The translations under genes were made by a program, and so were the position numbers. Source: Rhodanobacteraceae bacterium (GTDB lineage: Bacteria > Pseudomonadota > Gammaproteobacteria > Xanthomonadales > SZUA-5). From it: a stretch of DNA of 7,335 bases. The first letter of the stretch is position 1. The number at the start of each line of letters is the position of its first letter. The notes beneath the pieces are model-generated. The model ran no database searches and was not told where the DNA came from. It was given only the letters and a program-made list of their open reading frames with translations. Shown in pieces: positions 1 to 6,487 of this stretch. The stretch lies in contig QIMA01000517.1 of assembly GCA_003233535.1 (NCBI GenBank), positions 1 through 7,335 of the forward strand, read 5' to 3'.

Positions 1-11
1 TGTCAGACTAC

Positions 12-1298
12 ATGTCCGGTTTTGCCAATGAGTTTGCCACTGAGGCGGTGGCGGGTACGCTGCCGGTGGGGCGCAATTCCCCACAGCGCGTGGCGCACGG
101 TTTGTATGCCGAGCAGGTTTCCGGGACCGCGTTTACTGCGCCGCGGCACAAGAACCGACGCAGCTGGCTGTATCGCATTCGGCCAGCCGCAGTGCACGGT
201 CAGTTCAGTTCGCTGTCTGAGCCGCGCCTGCACAACGAGTGGCTGAGTCAGCCATCGCCCGAGCAAATGCGTTGGTCGCCGCTGCCCGAGCCAGCCAGTG
301 ACGGGGTCGATTTCGTCGACAGCTTGTTTAGCATGGCCGGCAACGGTGGACCGGCGGCAGGCACCGGCATCGGTATTCACCTGTATGCCGCCAACCAAAA
401 CATGCAGCGGCGGTACTTCTACAACGCCGATGCCGAAATGCTGATCGTGCCGCAGCAGGGTGCACTGCGCTTGGCGACGGAACTGGGCGTGGTCGAGGTG
501 GAACCGCAGGAGATTGCTGTTATTCCGCGGGGTATTCGTTTCCGCGTGGATTTACCTGATGGCGAGGCAAGAGGCTACGTTTGCGAGAACTTTGGCGCAC
601 TGTTGCAACTGCCAGATCTGGGCCCAATTGGCTCCAACGGTCTGGCTAATCCGCGCGATTTCTTAACTCCGGTCGCCGCCTTTGAAGACTTGCAGGGCGA
701 TTTCGAGTTAGTGACCAAGTTCCAGGGTGCGCTTTGGCGAGCCGACATCGGCCATTCGCCGCTGGATGTGGTCGGTTGGCACGGAAACTTCGCACCTTAC
801 AAATACGACTTGCGGCGGTTTAACGCGATTGGCTCAATCAGCTACGACCACCCGGACCCGTCGATCTTCCTGGTTCTGCATTCGCCCAGCGATAGCCCTG
901 GCGTGAGCAATCTGGATTTCGTGATTTTCCCGCCGCGCTGGTTGGTTGCACAAGATACGTTCAGGCCACCGTGGTTTCATCGCAACGTGGCTAGCGAGTA
1001 CATGGGTCTGATTCACGGTGCGTACGATGCCAAGGCCGATGGCTTTAGCCCGGGTGGTTCGTCGTTGCACAACTGCATGATCGGCCATGGGCCGGATGCG
1101 GCAACTTTTGACAAAGCCAGCAATGCCGATCTGCGCAAGCCCGACGTGATCACCGATACTATGGCCTTCATGTTCGAGAGTAAGTCGGCGATCTTGCCAA
1201 CTCGGCAAGCGCAGGACGCGAGTTTCCGTCAACGTGACTACCTCGAATGTTGGGCCGGACTGGAAAACAACTTCAAGGTCGACGATCGCGAACATTGA
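12..1298 (+). CDS. hmgA: Homogentisate 1,2-dioxygenase
   Basis: Fe(II)-dependent cytosolic enzyme that opens the aromatic ring of homogentisate with O2 to give maleylacetoacetate, the central step of tyrosine/phenylalanine breakdown. The 428-residue length fits the family, and the N-terminus [12 protein letters not shown] is typical, which supports the ATG at 12. By alignment from memory with the human enzyme, the iron ligands are H323 (WFHRN), E329 (ASEYMG) and H359 (GHGPD), and the proposed catalytic base is H280 (SYDH). All are present and spaced as in the family (offset 12 from the human numbers). Other family signatures are [16 protein letters not shown] (256-271) and GGSSLHN (348-354). 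It is followed 48 nt later by the FAH-family hydrolase on the same strand. Only 11 nt lie upstream in the window, so its promoter and any upstream hppD gene cannot be seen. Complete and intact. Confidence 0.98.
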   Translation: MSGFANEFATEAVAGTLPVGRNSPQRVAHGLYAEQVSGTAFTAPRHKNRRSWLYRIRPAAVHGQFSSLSEPRLHNEWLSQPSPEQMRWSPLPEPASDGVDFVDSLFSMAGNGGPAAGTGIGIHLYAANQNMQRRYFYNADAEMLIVPQQGALRLATELGVVEVEPQEIAVIPRGIRFRVDLPDGEARGYVCENFGALLQLPDLGPIGSNGLANPRDFLTPVAAFEDLQGDFELVTKFQGALWRADIGHSPLDVVGWHGNFAPYKYDLRRFNAIGSISYDHPDPSIFLVLHSPSDSPGVSNLDFVIFPPRWLVAQDTFRPPWFHRNVASEYMGLIHGAYDAKADGFSPGGSSLHNCMIGHGPDAATFDKASNADLRKPDVITDTMAFMFESKSAILPTRQAQDASFRQRDYLECWAGLENNFKVDDREH

Positions 1299-1346
1299 CT
1301 GCGATCAGTACGACCAGCCTTTTTGTGTTTACAACGGATACGAATG

Positions 1347-2366
1347 ATGAAACTTGCATCGATCAAAGTCGGCGGCAGAGACGGCACGCTGGTCGTGGTT
1401 AGCCGTGACCTCAAGCGTGCGGTGACCGTCGCCAGCATCGCACCAACGCTGCAACTGGCGCTGGATCAGTGGGACCAAGTTGCACCTCAGCTCAACGCGG
1501 TTTACGCCTCACTCAACGAACGTACCGACGCGCCGCCACCGTGGGGGGCGGATTCTGCACATGGCTCGGTCTTCGCCTTCGATTTGGCGCCGCTGGCGGC
1601 GCCGCTACCGCGCTGCTATGAGTTCCTGGACGGCAGCGCGTACTTGCCCCACGTCGAGCGCGTTCGTCGCGCTCGCAATGCGGAAGTGCCTGCGTCGTTC
1701 TACACCGATCCGCTGATGTATCAGGCAACCAGCGCGACGTTCCTAGGTCCCAGCGACTTCATTGTGGCCGCTAGCGAAGATCAGGGCATCGACATGGAAG
1801 CTGAGGTTCTGGTGGTTACTGACGACGTGCCGATGGGCGTGAGTGCTGAAGACGCCGCCAACCACATCCAGCTGATTGGTCTGGTCAACGATGTCTCCCT
1901 GCGCAACTTGATTCCGGGCGAGCTGGCCAAGGGCTTTGGTTTCGTGCAGTCCAAGCCGCGCTCGGCACTATCGCCGGTGCTGGTTACGCCGGACGAGTTG
2001 GGTGAACACTGGCGTGACAGCAAGGTCCATTTGCCGCTAATCACGCACTTGAACAAAGAGCTGTTTGGCGAGCCGGAAGCCGGCGTAGACATGCAGTTCA
2101 ACTTTGCTCAGCTAGTCGCTCACGCGGCAAAGACACGCAGCCTCAGTGCTGGCACTTTGGTTGGTTCCGGCACCGTTGCCAATCAGGACGAGAGCAAGGG
2201 AGCCTCCTGTCTGGCCGAGAAGCGTATGCTCGAAATCATCGCTACCGGAAAGCCAACGACGCCGTTCATGAGCTTCGGTGACTGGGTTCGTATCGAGATG
2301 TTCGATAGCGAAGGTAAGTCGATATTTGGTGCGATTGAGCAACAGGTCGTCGCCCAGCGAAGCTAA
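1347..2366 (+). CDS. Fumarylacetoacetate hydrolase family protein (probable fumarylacetoacetase)
   Basis: Probably hydrolyses fumarylacetoacetate to fumarate and acetoacetate, the last step of the pathway begun by hmgA. This is inferred from family and context, since FAH-fold enzymes vary in substrate. The 339-residue product belongs to the shorter bacterial type, with an N-terminal domain (about 1-80) before the FAH catalytic domain, rather than the 420-430 residue fahA type. Likely metal ligands are D121 (YTDP), E151 and E153 (DMEAEV) and D182 (LVNDVS), with a probable catalytic lysine at K203 (VQSKPRS). The GSGTVANQDESKGASCL stretch (273-289) is characteristic. The start was set at the second of two adjacent ATGs (1344, 1347) because family members begin MKLAS; a weak GGA lies 8 nt upstream. 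A TTG further upstream (1323) is unlikely. The TAA stop (2364-2366) lies inside the terminal inverted repeat of the 2363-2528 element, so the original C-terminus may have been altered. Confidence 0.93.
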   Translation: MKLASIKVGGRDGTLVVVSRDLKRAVTVASIAPTLQLALDQWDQVAPQLNAVYASLNERTDAPPPWGADSAHGSVFAFDLAPLAAPLPRCYEFLDGSAYLPHVERVRRARNAEVPASFYTDPLMYQATSATFLGPSDFIVAASEDQGIDMEAEVLVVTDDVPMGVSAEDAANHIQLIGLVNDVSLRNLIPGELAKGFGFVQSKPRSALSPVLVTPDELGEHWRDSKVHLPLITHLNKELFGEPEAGVDMQFNFAQLVAHAAKTRSLSAGTLVGSGTVANQDESKGASCLAEKRMLEIIATGKPTTPFMSFGDWVRIEMFDSEGKSIFGAIEQQVVAQRS

Positions 2367-2528
2367 CCCGGATATTTCATGAACTCGCGCGATGCTCGCG
2401 CAGGACATTGATTGCCCAGTGGTTTTTTCGAAGGAGCGGTGTAGTGGTTCATACACCCGACTGAGGATTGTCGCTGGGCGATCAAGGGCCTAGCGAGGGC
2501 TCGTGAAGTTTATGAAATTCCGGGCTAG
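2363..2528 (+). repeat. 166-bp MITE-like element with terminal inverted repeats
   Basis: The left end reads CTAACCCGGATATTTCATGA; the right end, read on the other strand, is CTAGCCCGGAATTTCATAAA. The two form an imperfect terminal inverted repeat of about 20-30 bp. Its right half (2436-2529) recurs almost unchanged, inverted, at 7240-7335, so it belongs to a dispersed family. It contains three hairpins: 2387-2401 (GCGCGA/TCGCGC around TGC), 2438-2457 (GGTGTA/TACACC) and 2471-2496 (TCGCTGGGC/GCCTAGCGA, one G-T pair). It has no room for a transposase, so it is either a non-autonomous element or an internal deletion of an insertion sequence. The ends faintly recall IS1380-type termini, but I cannot verify that family. 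Flanks GAAG and GAAC could be an imperfect 4-bp target duplication. It fills about half of the 346-nt gap between the hydrolase and maiA. Nothing recognisable lies in 2529-2670. Confidence 0.75.
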
Positions 2529-2676
2529 GAACCGAGTGCCCAGCGCCCGGCGCGTCGTTGCAGCCCTTGGCGCCGTAGAGCACACCGACCTTCGGGACTG
2601 CGCCTAGCGGCGGACTTTGGACGGCAACGCGGCTCGCGTGAGTGGCTCAGGGTGCCCCCAGCGGCCTCAGCAGGCG

Positions 2677-2682
2677 TACAAT
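2677..2682 (+). promoter_or_regulatory. Candidate -10 box for maiA
   Basis: TACAAT matches the sigma-70 -10 consensus at five of six positions (TATAAT) and lies 30 nt before the maiA ATG, giving a leader of about 24 nt. No good -35 hexamer is seen 16-18 nt upstream, where the sequence is C-rich (around 2651-2660). If real, maiA is transcribed separately from hmgA and the hydrolase, despite shared function. It also argues against translation starting at 2617. Confidence 0.4.
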
Positions 2683-2712
2683 CTAGGCATCGCCACCGGG
2701 GAACTACGTCTA

Positions 2713-3381
2713 ATGCCCAGCTCGATGAAGCTCTACAGCTACTGGCGTTCGAGCGCCGCGTATCGCGTGCGGATCGCCCTCGGTCTTAAAGACCTTGTTT
2801 ATGACTATTACCCGGTGCATTTGGCGCAAGGTGGTGGCGAGCAGTTCGGCAGCGAATACAGCGCGCTAGAGCCGCAAAACCAGGTGCCGTTGTTGCGCGA
2901 CGGCGAACGGGTAATCCGTCAGTCAATGGCGATCATGGAGTATTTGGAAGAAAGCTACGAGCTGTCTGGCGCCAGCCTCATGCCCAGGCAGGTGCGCGAG
3001 CGCGCCCGCGCCCGCGGGCTTGCACAGCTGATCGCCAGCGATGTTCATCCGCTCGGCAACCTGCGCGTGTTGAAGTACTTGGAGAGTGAGTTGGGCCTGG
3101 ATCAAGCCGCGCGTCTGCGTTGGATCCAGCATTGGCTCAATCGCGGTCTGAGCGCATTCGAAGCGCTGATCGCTGATCATCCATCGACCGGGGAATACTG
3201 CGAGGGCGATGCGCCGACGATTGCTGACTGCTGCCTAATACCGCAGCTATACAACGCGCGCCGCTTCAAGCTCGATATGTCCGCTTACCCGACGATTTCT
3301 CGGATCGAGGCTACGTGTTTGCAGCATCCAGCATTCGAAGCCGCGCATCCGTCGGCGCAGCCAGACGCGCCAGCGGCCTGA
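2713..3381 (+). CDS. maiA: Maleylacetoacetate isomerase (zeta-class glutathione S-transferase)
   Basis: Glutathione-dependent cytosolic isomerase converting maleylacetoacetate (made by HmgA) into fumarylacetoacetate (used by the FAH-family hydrolase). The 222-residue product has the zeta-GST signature SSAAYRVRIAL (13-23), with the catalytic serine/backbone loop at S13-S14. It also shows the glutathione-contact motifs NQVPLL (56-61) and RQSMAI (69-74), the all-helical C-domain motif ASDVHPLGNLRVL (108-120), and the GDAPTIADCCLIPQLYNARRF region (165-185). The start is set at ATG 2713, which has GGGGA about 10 nt upstream and a candidate -10 box at 2677. The longer reading frame back to 2617 adds 32 residues absent from the family. 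ATG 2725 (MKLYSYWRSS) is a possible alternative but lacks a ribosome binding site. The C-terminal tail is Ala/Pro-rich. It runs convergently with the cupin fragment, 53 nt apart. Confidence 0.96.
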   Translation: MPSSMKLYSYWRSSAAYRVRIALGLKDLVYDYYPVHLAQGGGEQFGSEYSALEPQNQVPLLRDGERVIRQSMAIMEYLEESYELSGASLMPRQVRERARARGLAQLIASDVHPLGNLRVLKYLESELGLDQAARLRWIQHWLNRGLSAFEALIADHPSTGEYCEGDAPTIADCCLIPQLYNARRFKLDMSAYPTISRIEATCLQHPAFEAAHPSAQPDAPAA

Positions 3382-3434
3382 GCCGTTTGCAGGAGTTGCC
3401 GACCGCCTGAAAGCGATCGCTGATGCGCGCCGTG

Positions 3435-3635
3435 TTACTCCCAGACGGTGCCATCTTTGTGGGTGAATATCCATTTCCCGGGCGGAAGTACGGTTTGATT
3501 GATCCCGATGCGGGTCAGCCCGAATGCATCGCCCAGCGCACGCTTGTGCCGCGGTAACACGCGGTCTTGGAAGCATGTCGGGTAGCTGGAGCTGTTGCGC
3601 GCGACAACCTCTTCGATCTTCAGCGGCTTCGGCAT
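3435..3635 (-). pseudogene. Truncated cupin-domain protein (N-terminal fragment)
   Basis: A 66-codon frame on the - strand starting MPKPLKIEEVVARNSSSYP. The first 50 or so residues, including the DRVLPRHKRALGDAFGL and GINQTVLPPGKW stretches, resemble the N-terminal segment of single-domain bacterial cupins of about 150-160 residues. In those proteins this segment is followed by the histidine-containing metal-binding strand (RHWH...EDEFVYVLEG type). Here the similarity stops after PPGKW; the frame then reads IFTHKDGTVWE and ends at TAA. No metal-binding histidines or barrel strands follow in any frame up to the end of maiA. I read this as a gene that lost its 3' two thirds by deletion. A genuine small protein cannot be excluded, since the frame is open and codon use is normal. 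The start has no strong ribosome binding site. It lies 31 nt downstream of pilU on the same strand. Confidence 0.6.
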
Positions 3636-3666
3636 GACGAGCAGTGCTCACGTTTGACGGAAAAAA

Positions 3667-4767
3667 TTAGTAGCTGTCGTCGAAATAGGGGTCGTGCGCG
3701 TCGCCACCGCCCTCACTGAGTCGAATCTTCAGTGCCAGGCCATCGCGGGAGTCGGCCTTACGCAGAGCCTCCTCGAGCTCGACCTTGCCCTCCTTATACA
3801 GACTAAACAGCGACTGATCGAAGGTCTGCATACCTTCTGCCAAAGAGCGATCCATGGCCTCTTTCATCTCATGGATTTGGCCGCGACGGATCAGATCTCG
3901 GATCATCGGCGTGTTCAGCAATATTTCGATTGCCGGAATACGCTTGCCGGTCTTGTCGATCACCAAGCGCTGGGAAATGATCGCACGCAGATTGAGCGAC
4001 ACGTTCATCAGTATGTTCTTGTGCGCGCTCTCTGGGAAGAAGTTGAGAATCCGATCCATCGTCTGGTCGGCGTTGTTTGAATGCAGAGTCGACAAACACA
4101 AGTGCCCGGTTTCCGAGAACGCAATGGCGGCCTCCATGGTTTCGGTGTCTAATATCTCGCCGATCATGATCACGTCCGGCGCTTCACGCATGGCGTTCTT
4201 TAGAGCGTCTCGATAGCGCTTGGTGTCTAAGCCAACCTCGCGCTGATTGACGATCGATTTCTTGTGCTTGTGTAGAAACTCGATCGGATCCTCAATGGTG
4301 AGGATATGGCCGCTAGTGTTAGTGTTGCGGTGATCAATCATCGACGCGAGCGACGATGATTTCCCCGAACCGGTTGCCCCGACGACCAGGATCAGCCCTC
4401 GTGGCTCCATGATCAGGTCTTTCAAAATCTCCGGCAGCTTGAGCTGCTCCATGGTCGGGATTTCGCTTTTGATCGCGCGAATCACCATGCCGGCTTCGCC
4501 GCGCTGCTTGAACACGTTGATACGAAAGCGTCCGGCGTCCTTGACTGCGATTGCCAAGTTCAGCTCCAAGTCTCTCTCAAACGCTGGAACCTGACCTTCG
4601 TCCATCAACGAATAGGCAATCTTCTTCACCATGCCTGGAGGTAGACCGGTGTTGCCGAGAGGGTAGAGCTTGCCCTCGACCTTGATATTGACCGGCGCAC
4701 CTGTGGTCAAGAACATGTCTGAGGCGTTCTTCTCAGTCATGAGCTTCAAGAAGTAGCCGATATCCAT
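3667..4767 (-). CDS. pilU: Type IV pilus twitching motility ATPase PilU (PilT/PilU family)
   Basis: Cytoplasmic hexameric ATPase of the secretion-ATPase superfamily that assists PilT in pilus retraction for twitching motility. The 366-residue product has an N-terminal PAS-like domain (about 1-100) and a RecA-like ATPase domain. Walker A is GATGSGKS (130-137), the Asp box is ILTIEDPIEF (155-164, catalytic Glu about E159), Walker B is DVIMIGEI (198-205), and the His box is CLSTLHSNNA (224-233, H229). PilU rather than PilT is indicated by length, SETGHLCLSTLHSNNA, the NLRAIISQRLV and MQTFDQSLF stretches, and the ADSRDGLALKIRLSE C-terminus. An acidic tail (DPYFDDSY) follows. The usual GE[IM]RD after Walker B reads GEILD here. 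pilU commonly sits next to pilT, but no pilT is in this window: a divergent lipoprotein gene lies upstream and a cupin fragment downstream. A purine-rich AGGGG lies about 9 nt before the ATG. Confidence 0.96.
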   Translation of the reverse strand: MDIGYFLKLMTEKNASDMFLTTGAPVNIKVEGKLYPLGNTGLPPGMVKKIAYSLMDEGQVPAFERDLELNLAIAVKDAGRFRINVFKQRGEAGMVIRAIKSEIPTMEQLKLPEILKDLIMEPRGLILVVGATGSGKSSSLASMIDHRNTNTSGHILTIEDPIEFLHKHKKSIVNQREVGLDTKRYRDALKNAMREAPDVIMIGEILDTETMEAAIAFSETGHLCLSTLHSNNADQTMDRILNFFPESAHKNILMNVSLNLRAIISQRLVIDKTGKRIPAIEILLNTPMIRDLIRRGQIHEMKEAMDRSLAEGMQTFDQSLFSLYKEGKVELEEALRKADSRDGLALKIRLSEGGGDAHDPYFDDSY

Positions 4768-4798
4768 GCGCGCAAGCCCCTAATTGTCCAAGATCTTA

Positions 4799-4817
4799 GT
4801 TCTCCGAATAGGAGAAC
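4799..4817. promoter_or_regulatory. Perfect inverted repeat in the pilU leader
   Basis: GTTCTCC-GAATA-GGAGAAC is a perfect 7-bp inverted repeat around a 5-nt centre, 32 nt upstream of the pilU ATG in the 276-nt region between the divergent pilU and lipoprotein genes. It could be a protein operator or, if transcribed, a stem-loop in the pilU 5' leader. The rest of this intergenic region (4818-5043) shows no convincing promoter. A weak TTGCTG (4982)/AACAAT (5006) pair with an 18-nt spacer is the best candidate for the lipoprotein genes. Confidence 0.45.
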
Positions 4818-5031
4818 ACTACTGATCGTAACGGCTTGATCTTAGCCTGCCTGAGCACCGTGTTGGAAAAATCGCAACGTTACGTCATGGTTTGCCACGA
4901 TTCGAGCACTTCGGCAGCGCCAATTGTGCCCGAATTGTGTCATTTTGCCGTGCCTAAGAGAGAACAATGTGAATTTGCCGCTTGCTGTGCCCGGCACCGA
5001 TCCACAACAATGCACAGATTACGACGATCAT

Positions 5032-5037
5032 AAGGAG
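5032..5037 (+). promoter_or_regulatory. Ribosome binding site deciding a GTG start
   Basis: AAGGAG lies 6 nt before the GTG at 5044. It fixes the start of the DUF4398-like lipoprotein there, although the frame is open upstream to 4924. Starting at 5044 gives a normal signal peptide with the lipobox at residues 32-35. Confidence 0.8.
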
Positions 5038-5043
5038 TTACGC

Positions 5044-5454
5044 GTGAGTCTAACCAAGCTTCAACACGGAGGCCGGGTTCGGAGATTGCGAGCTCGCATT
5101 GGCCGGCCGTTGCTGGCCTCGCTGCTACTGCTACTGCTGTCAGCTTGTGCATCGACCCCGCCACCGTTGGGGGAACTTTCCCGTGCCGAGCAGGCAGTTG
5201 CCTCCGCGCGTGATTCTCAGGCAGAGCAATTCGCTCCCGTCGACTGGCGCTTGGCCAGCCAAAGTTTGGCCCAGGCGCAGGAGCAGATTGGCGCGAAACA
5301 GTACAAAGAAGCGACTCGGCTGCTGCAGCGAGCACGTGTGCACGCCGACTTGGCGCGCTTGCGTGCAAAAAATGCACACACCCGGGCCAAGATCGAAGCC
5401 CAAGAACGCGAGAACGCCAAGCTCAGGCAAGAGCTGCTGGGAGAGAGGCTGTAA
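5044..5454 (+). CDS. Small DUF4398-like lipoprotein
   Basis: A 136-residue predicted lipoprotein. The signal peptide has a basic N-region (RRLRARIGR, 13-21), a leucine-rich core (residues 23-32) and the lipobox L-S-A-C with the lipidated cysteine at C35. The residues after it (ASTPPP) lack an Asp at +2, so outer-membrane sorting is expected. The mature part is almost entirely helical: a region about 40-105 with the spacing of DUF4398 proteins (SRAEQAVASARDSQAEQFAP, then LASQSLAQAQEQIGAKQYKEATRLLQRARVHADLA in overlapping pattern), then a charged coiled coil to the end. It uses a GTG start with a strong AAGGAG. Its TAA overlaps the ATG of the OmpA-domain gene by one base, so the two are probably translationally coupled and act together at the cell envelope. 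The biochemical function of DUF4398 proteins is not known to me. Confidence 0.88.
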   Translation: MSLTKLQHGGRVRRLRARIGRPLLASLLLLLLSACASTPPPLGELSRAEQAVASARDSQAEQFAPVDWRLASQSLAQAQEQIGAKQYKEATRLLQRARVHADLARLRAKNAHTRAKIEAQERENAKLRQELLGERL

Positions 5455-6452
5455 TGCGCACAACCAACAAGAAAATGACGGCGATTGCCTTAAGCAGCGT
5501 GATCGCGCTGTCTTTGGTCGGCTGCGGCAGTGCGCCTAAGCGCGATCTGGCTCTGGAGCGGCTGCAGGCGGAGTGGCGCGACGTCAGCAGCTCTAGTGCT
5601 CGATCCAAAGCGCCGTTGGAGCACCGCGACGCGGAGCAGGCGCTGGACGCCCTGGCGCGTGGTGAGGGTTCAGCAAGCGAGCGTGCCGAAGCGGCATTCG
5701 TTGCCGAACAACGTTTACAGACACTCAAGGTTGCCGTGGTTGGCGCGGATGGCCGTGACCGCTTGGCCGCGCTCGAGTTGGAACGACAACAGATCCTGCT
5801 CGAGGCGACTCGGCGCGACGCGGAGTTGGCTCGAATCGAAGCTGGGAAGCTGCGACTGCAGTCGTTGGCGCGTACTGAAGAGGCTGAGCGCTTGCGCGCC
5901 GAGGCTAAAACCGAATCTGCAGCTAGGGTCGCATCTGACGAGTTGGCAGAATTGGCCCTGCAAGAGGCCGAAGCATCTCGGCGTCTAGCTGACGCCCAAG
6001 GGCGCGAAGCCGGGCTGGCTCGACGGGAAGCCGAGCTTGCATCGGCCCAAGCGCTGAGTCTGCGCCAGCAGTTGGCCAGCATTCGCGCTGTGTCCAGCAC
6101 GCGAGGTTTGGTGATTACCTTGGGCGACGCCTATTTCGCCTCTGGCCAAGCGCAGTTGGCGGCGGCAGCCAGAGAAAACTTAGGTTCCATCTTGGAAATT
6201 CTTGCGCGGCATCCGGATAAGCAAGTTAGCGTTGAAGGTCATACCGACAGCAGCGGGTCGGACGATGTCAATCTGGCTCTGTCCCAGCAGCGCTCAGAGT
6301 CGGTTCGCGAGGCTTTGGTTGCCCAAGGCGCCGACCCCGACCGCATCGTAGCCACCGGCTATGGCGAGTCCCAGCCGATTGCCAGCAACGACGAAAGTCG
6401 GGGTAGGGCACGCAACCGTCGGGTAGAAATTGTGATTGAGGGTGCTCGCTAA
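5454..6452 (+). CDS. OmpA-family lipoprotein with N-terminal DUF4398-like helical region
   Basis: A 332-residue predicted outer-membrane lipoprotein that should bind peptidoglycan. The signal peptide ends in the lipobox L-V-G-C with C24 lipidated; serine at +2/+3 favours the outer membrane. Residues about 30-100 form a helical region resembling the protein encoded just upstream (KAPLEHRDAEQALDALARGE, later AAFVAEQRLQTLKVAV). Residues 100-210 are a long Ala/Glu/Arg-rich coiled coil. Residues about 218-330 are an OmpA C-terminal domain: VEGHTDSSGSDD (260-271), then N273-LALSQQR-SESV and TGYGESQPI. D270 and R280 correspond to the Asp/Arg pair that holds diaminopimelate in E. coli OmpA, so binding looks intact. 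The ATG overlaps the upstream stop (TAATG) with AGAGG 5 nt before it. A GC-rich hairpin follows the stop. Likely role: envelope tethering, with the coiled coil as spacer. Confidence 0.95.
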   Translation: MRTTNKKMTAIALSSVIALSLVGCGSAPKRDLALERLQAEWRDVSSSSARSKAPLEHRDAEQALDALARGEGSASERAEAAFVAEQRLQTLKVAVVGADGRDRLAALELERQQILLEATRRDAELARIEAGKLRLQSLARTEEAERLRAEAKTESAARVASDELAELALQEAEASRRLADAQGREAGLARREAELASAQALSLRQQLASIRAVSSTRGLVITLGDAYFASGQAQLAAAARENLGSILEILARHPDKQVSVEGHTDSSGSDDVNLALSQQRSESVREALVAQGADPDRIVATGYGESQPIASNDESRGRARNRRVEIVIEGAR

Positions 6453-6468
6453 ACGCAATGCGGGCGTG

Positions 6469-6487
6469 AGCGGGGCTGCGCCCCGCT
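6469..6487 (+). terminator. Hairpin after the lipoprotein pair, possible terminator
   Basis: AGCGGGGC-TGC-GCCCCGCT is a perfect 8-bp, GC-rich stem with a 3-nt loop, 16 nt after the TAA of the OmpA-family gene. Its position fits a transcription terminator, but the sequence after it (GACTCTTGC) has no T tract, so termination would be weak or need help. It may instead protect the 3' end. Confidence 0.55.

Noticed and set aside
3..398. 131-codon open frame on the - strand inside hmgA
   Set aside because: Antisense to an intact, well-conserved hmgA; no family resemblance and no ribosome binding site.
834..1295. 153-codon open frame on the - strand inside hmgA
   Set aside because: Shadow of the conserved catalytic region of hmgA; its sequence follows from the codon pattern of the sense gene.
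2617..2712. Longer N-terminus for maiA
   Set aside because: The extra 32 residues have no counterpart in the family, the start lacks a ribosome binding site, and a candidate -10 box lies inside the extension.
3247..3651. 134-codon open frame on the - strand across the maiA end and cupin fragment
   Set aside because: Arg-rich with no recognisable domain, and overlapped by maiA and by the frame that does show cupin similarity.
4862..4885. Possible sigma-54 promoter (TTGGAAAAATCGCAA) upstream of the lipoprotein genes
   Set aside because: The GG and GC elements are not at the required spacing for a -24/-12 promoter.
4924..5043. Upstream extension of the DUF4398-like lipoprotein
   Set aside because: It would bury the signal peptide about 75 residues inside the protein; the AAGGAG and GTG at 5044 give a normal lipoprotein.
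5423..6100. 225-codon Ser/Ala/Arg-rich frame on the - strand
   Set aside because: Low-complexity antisense product of the Ala/Glu/Arg-rich coiled coil of the OmpA-family gene.
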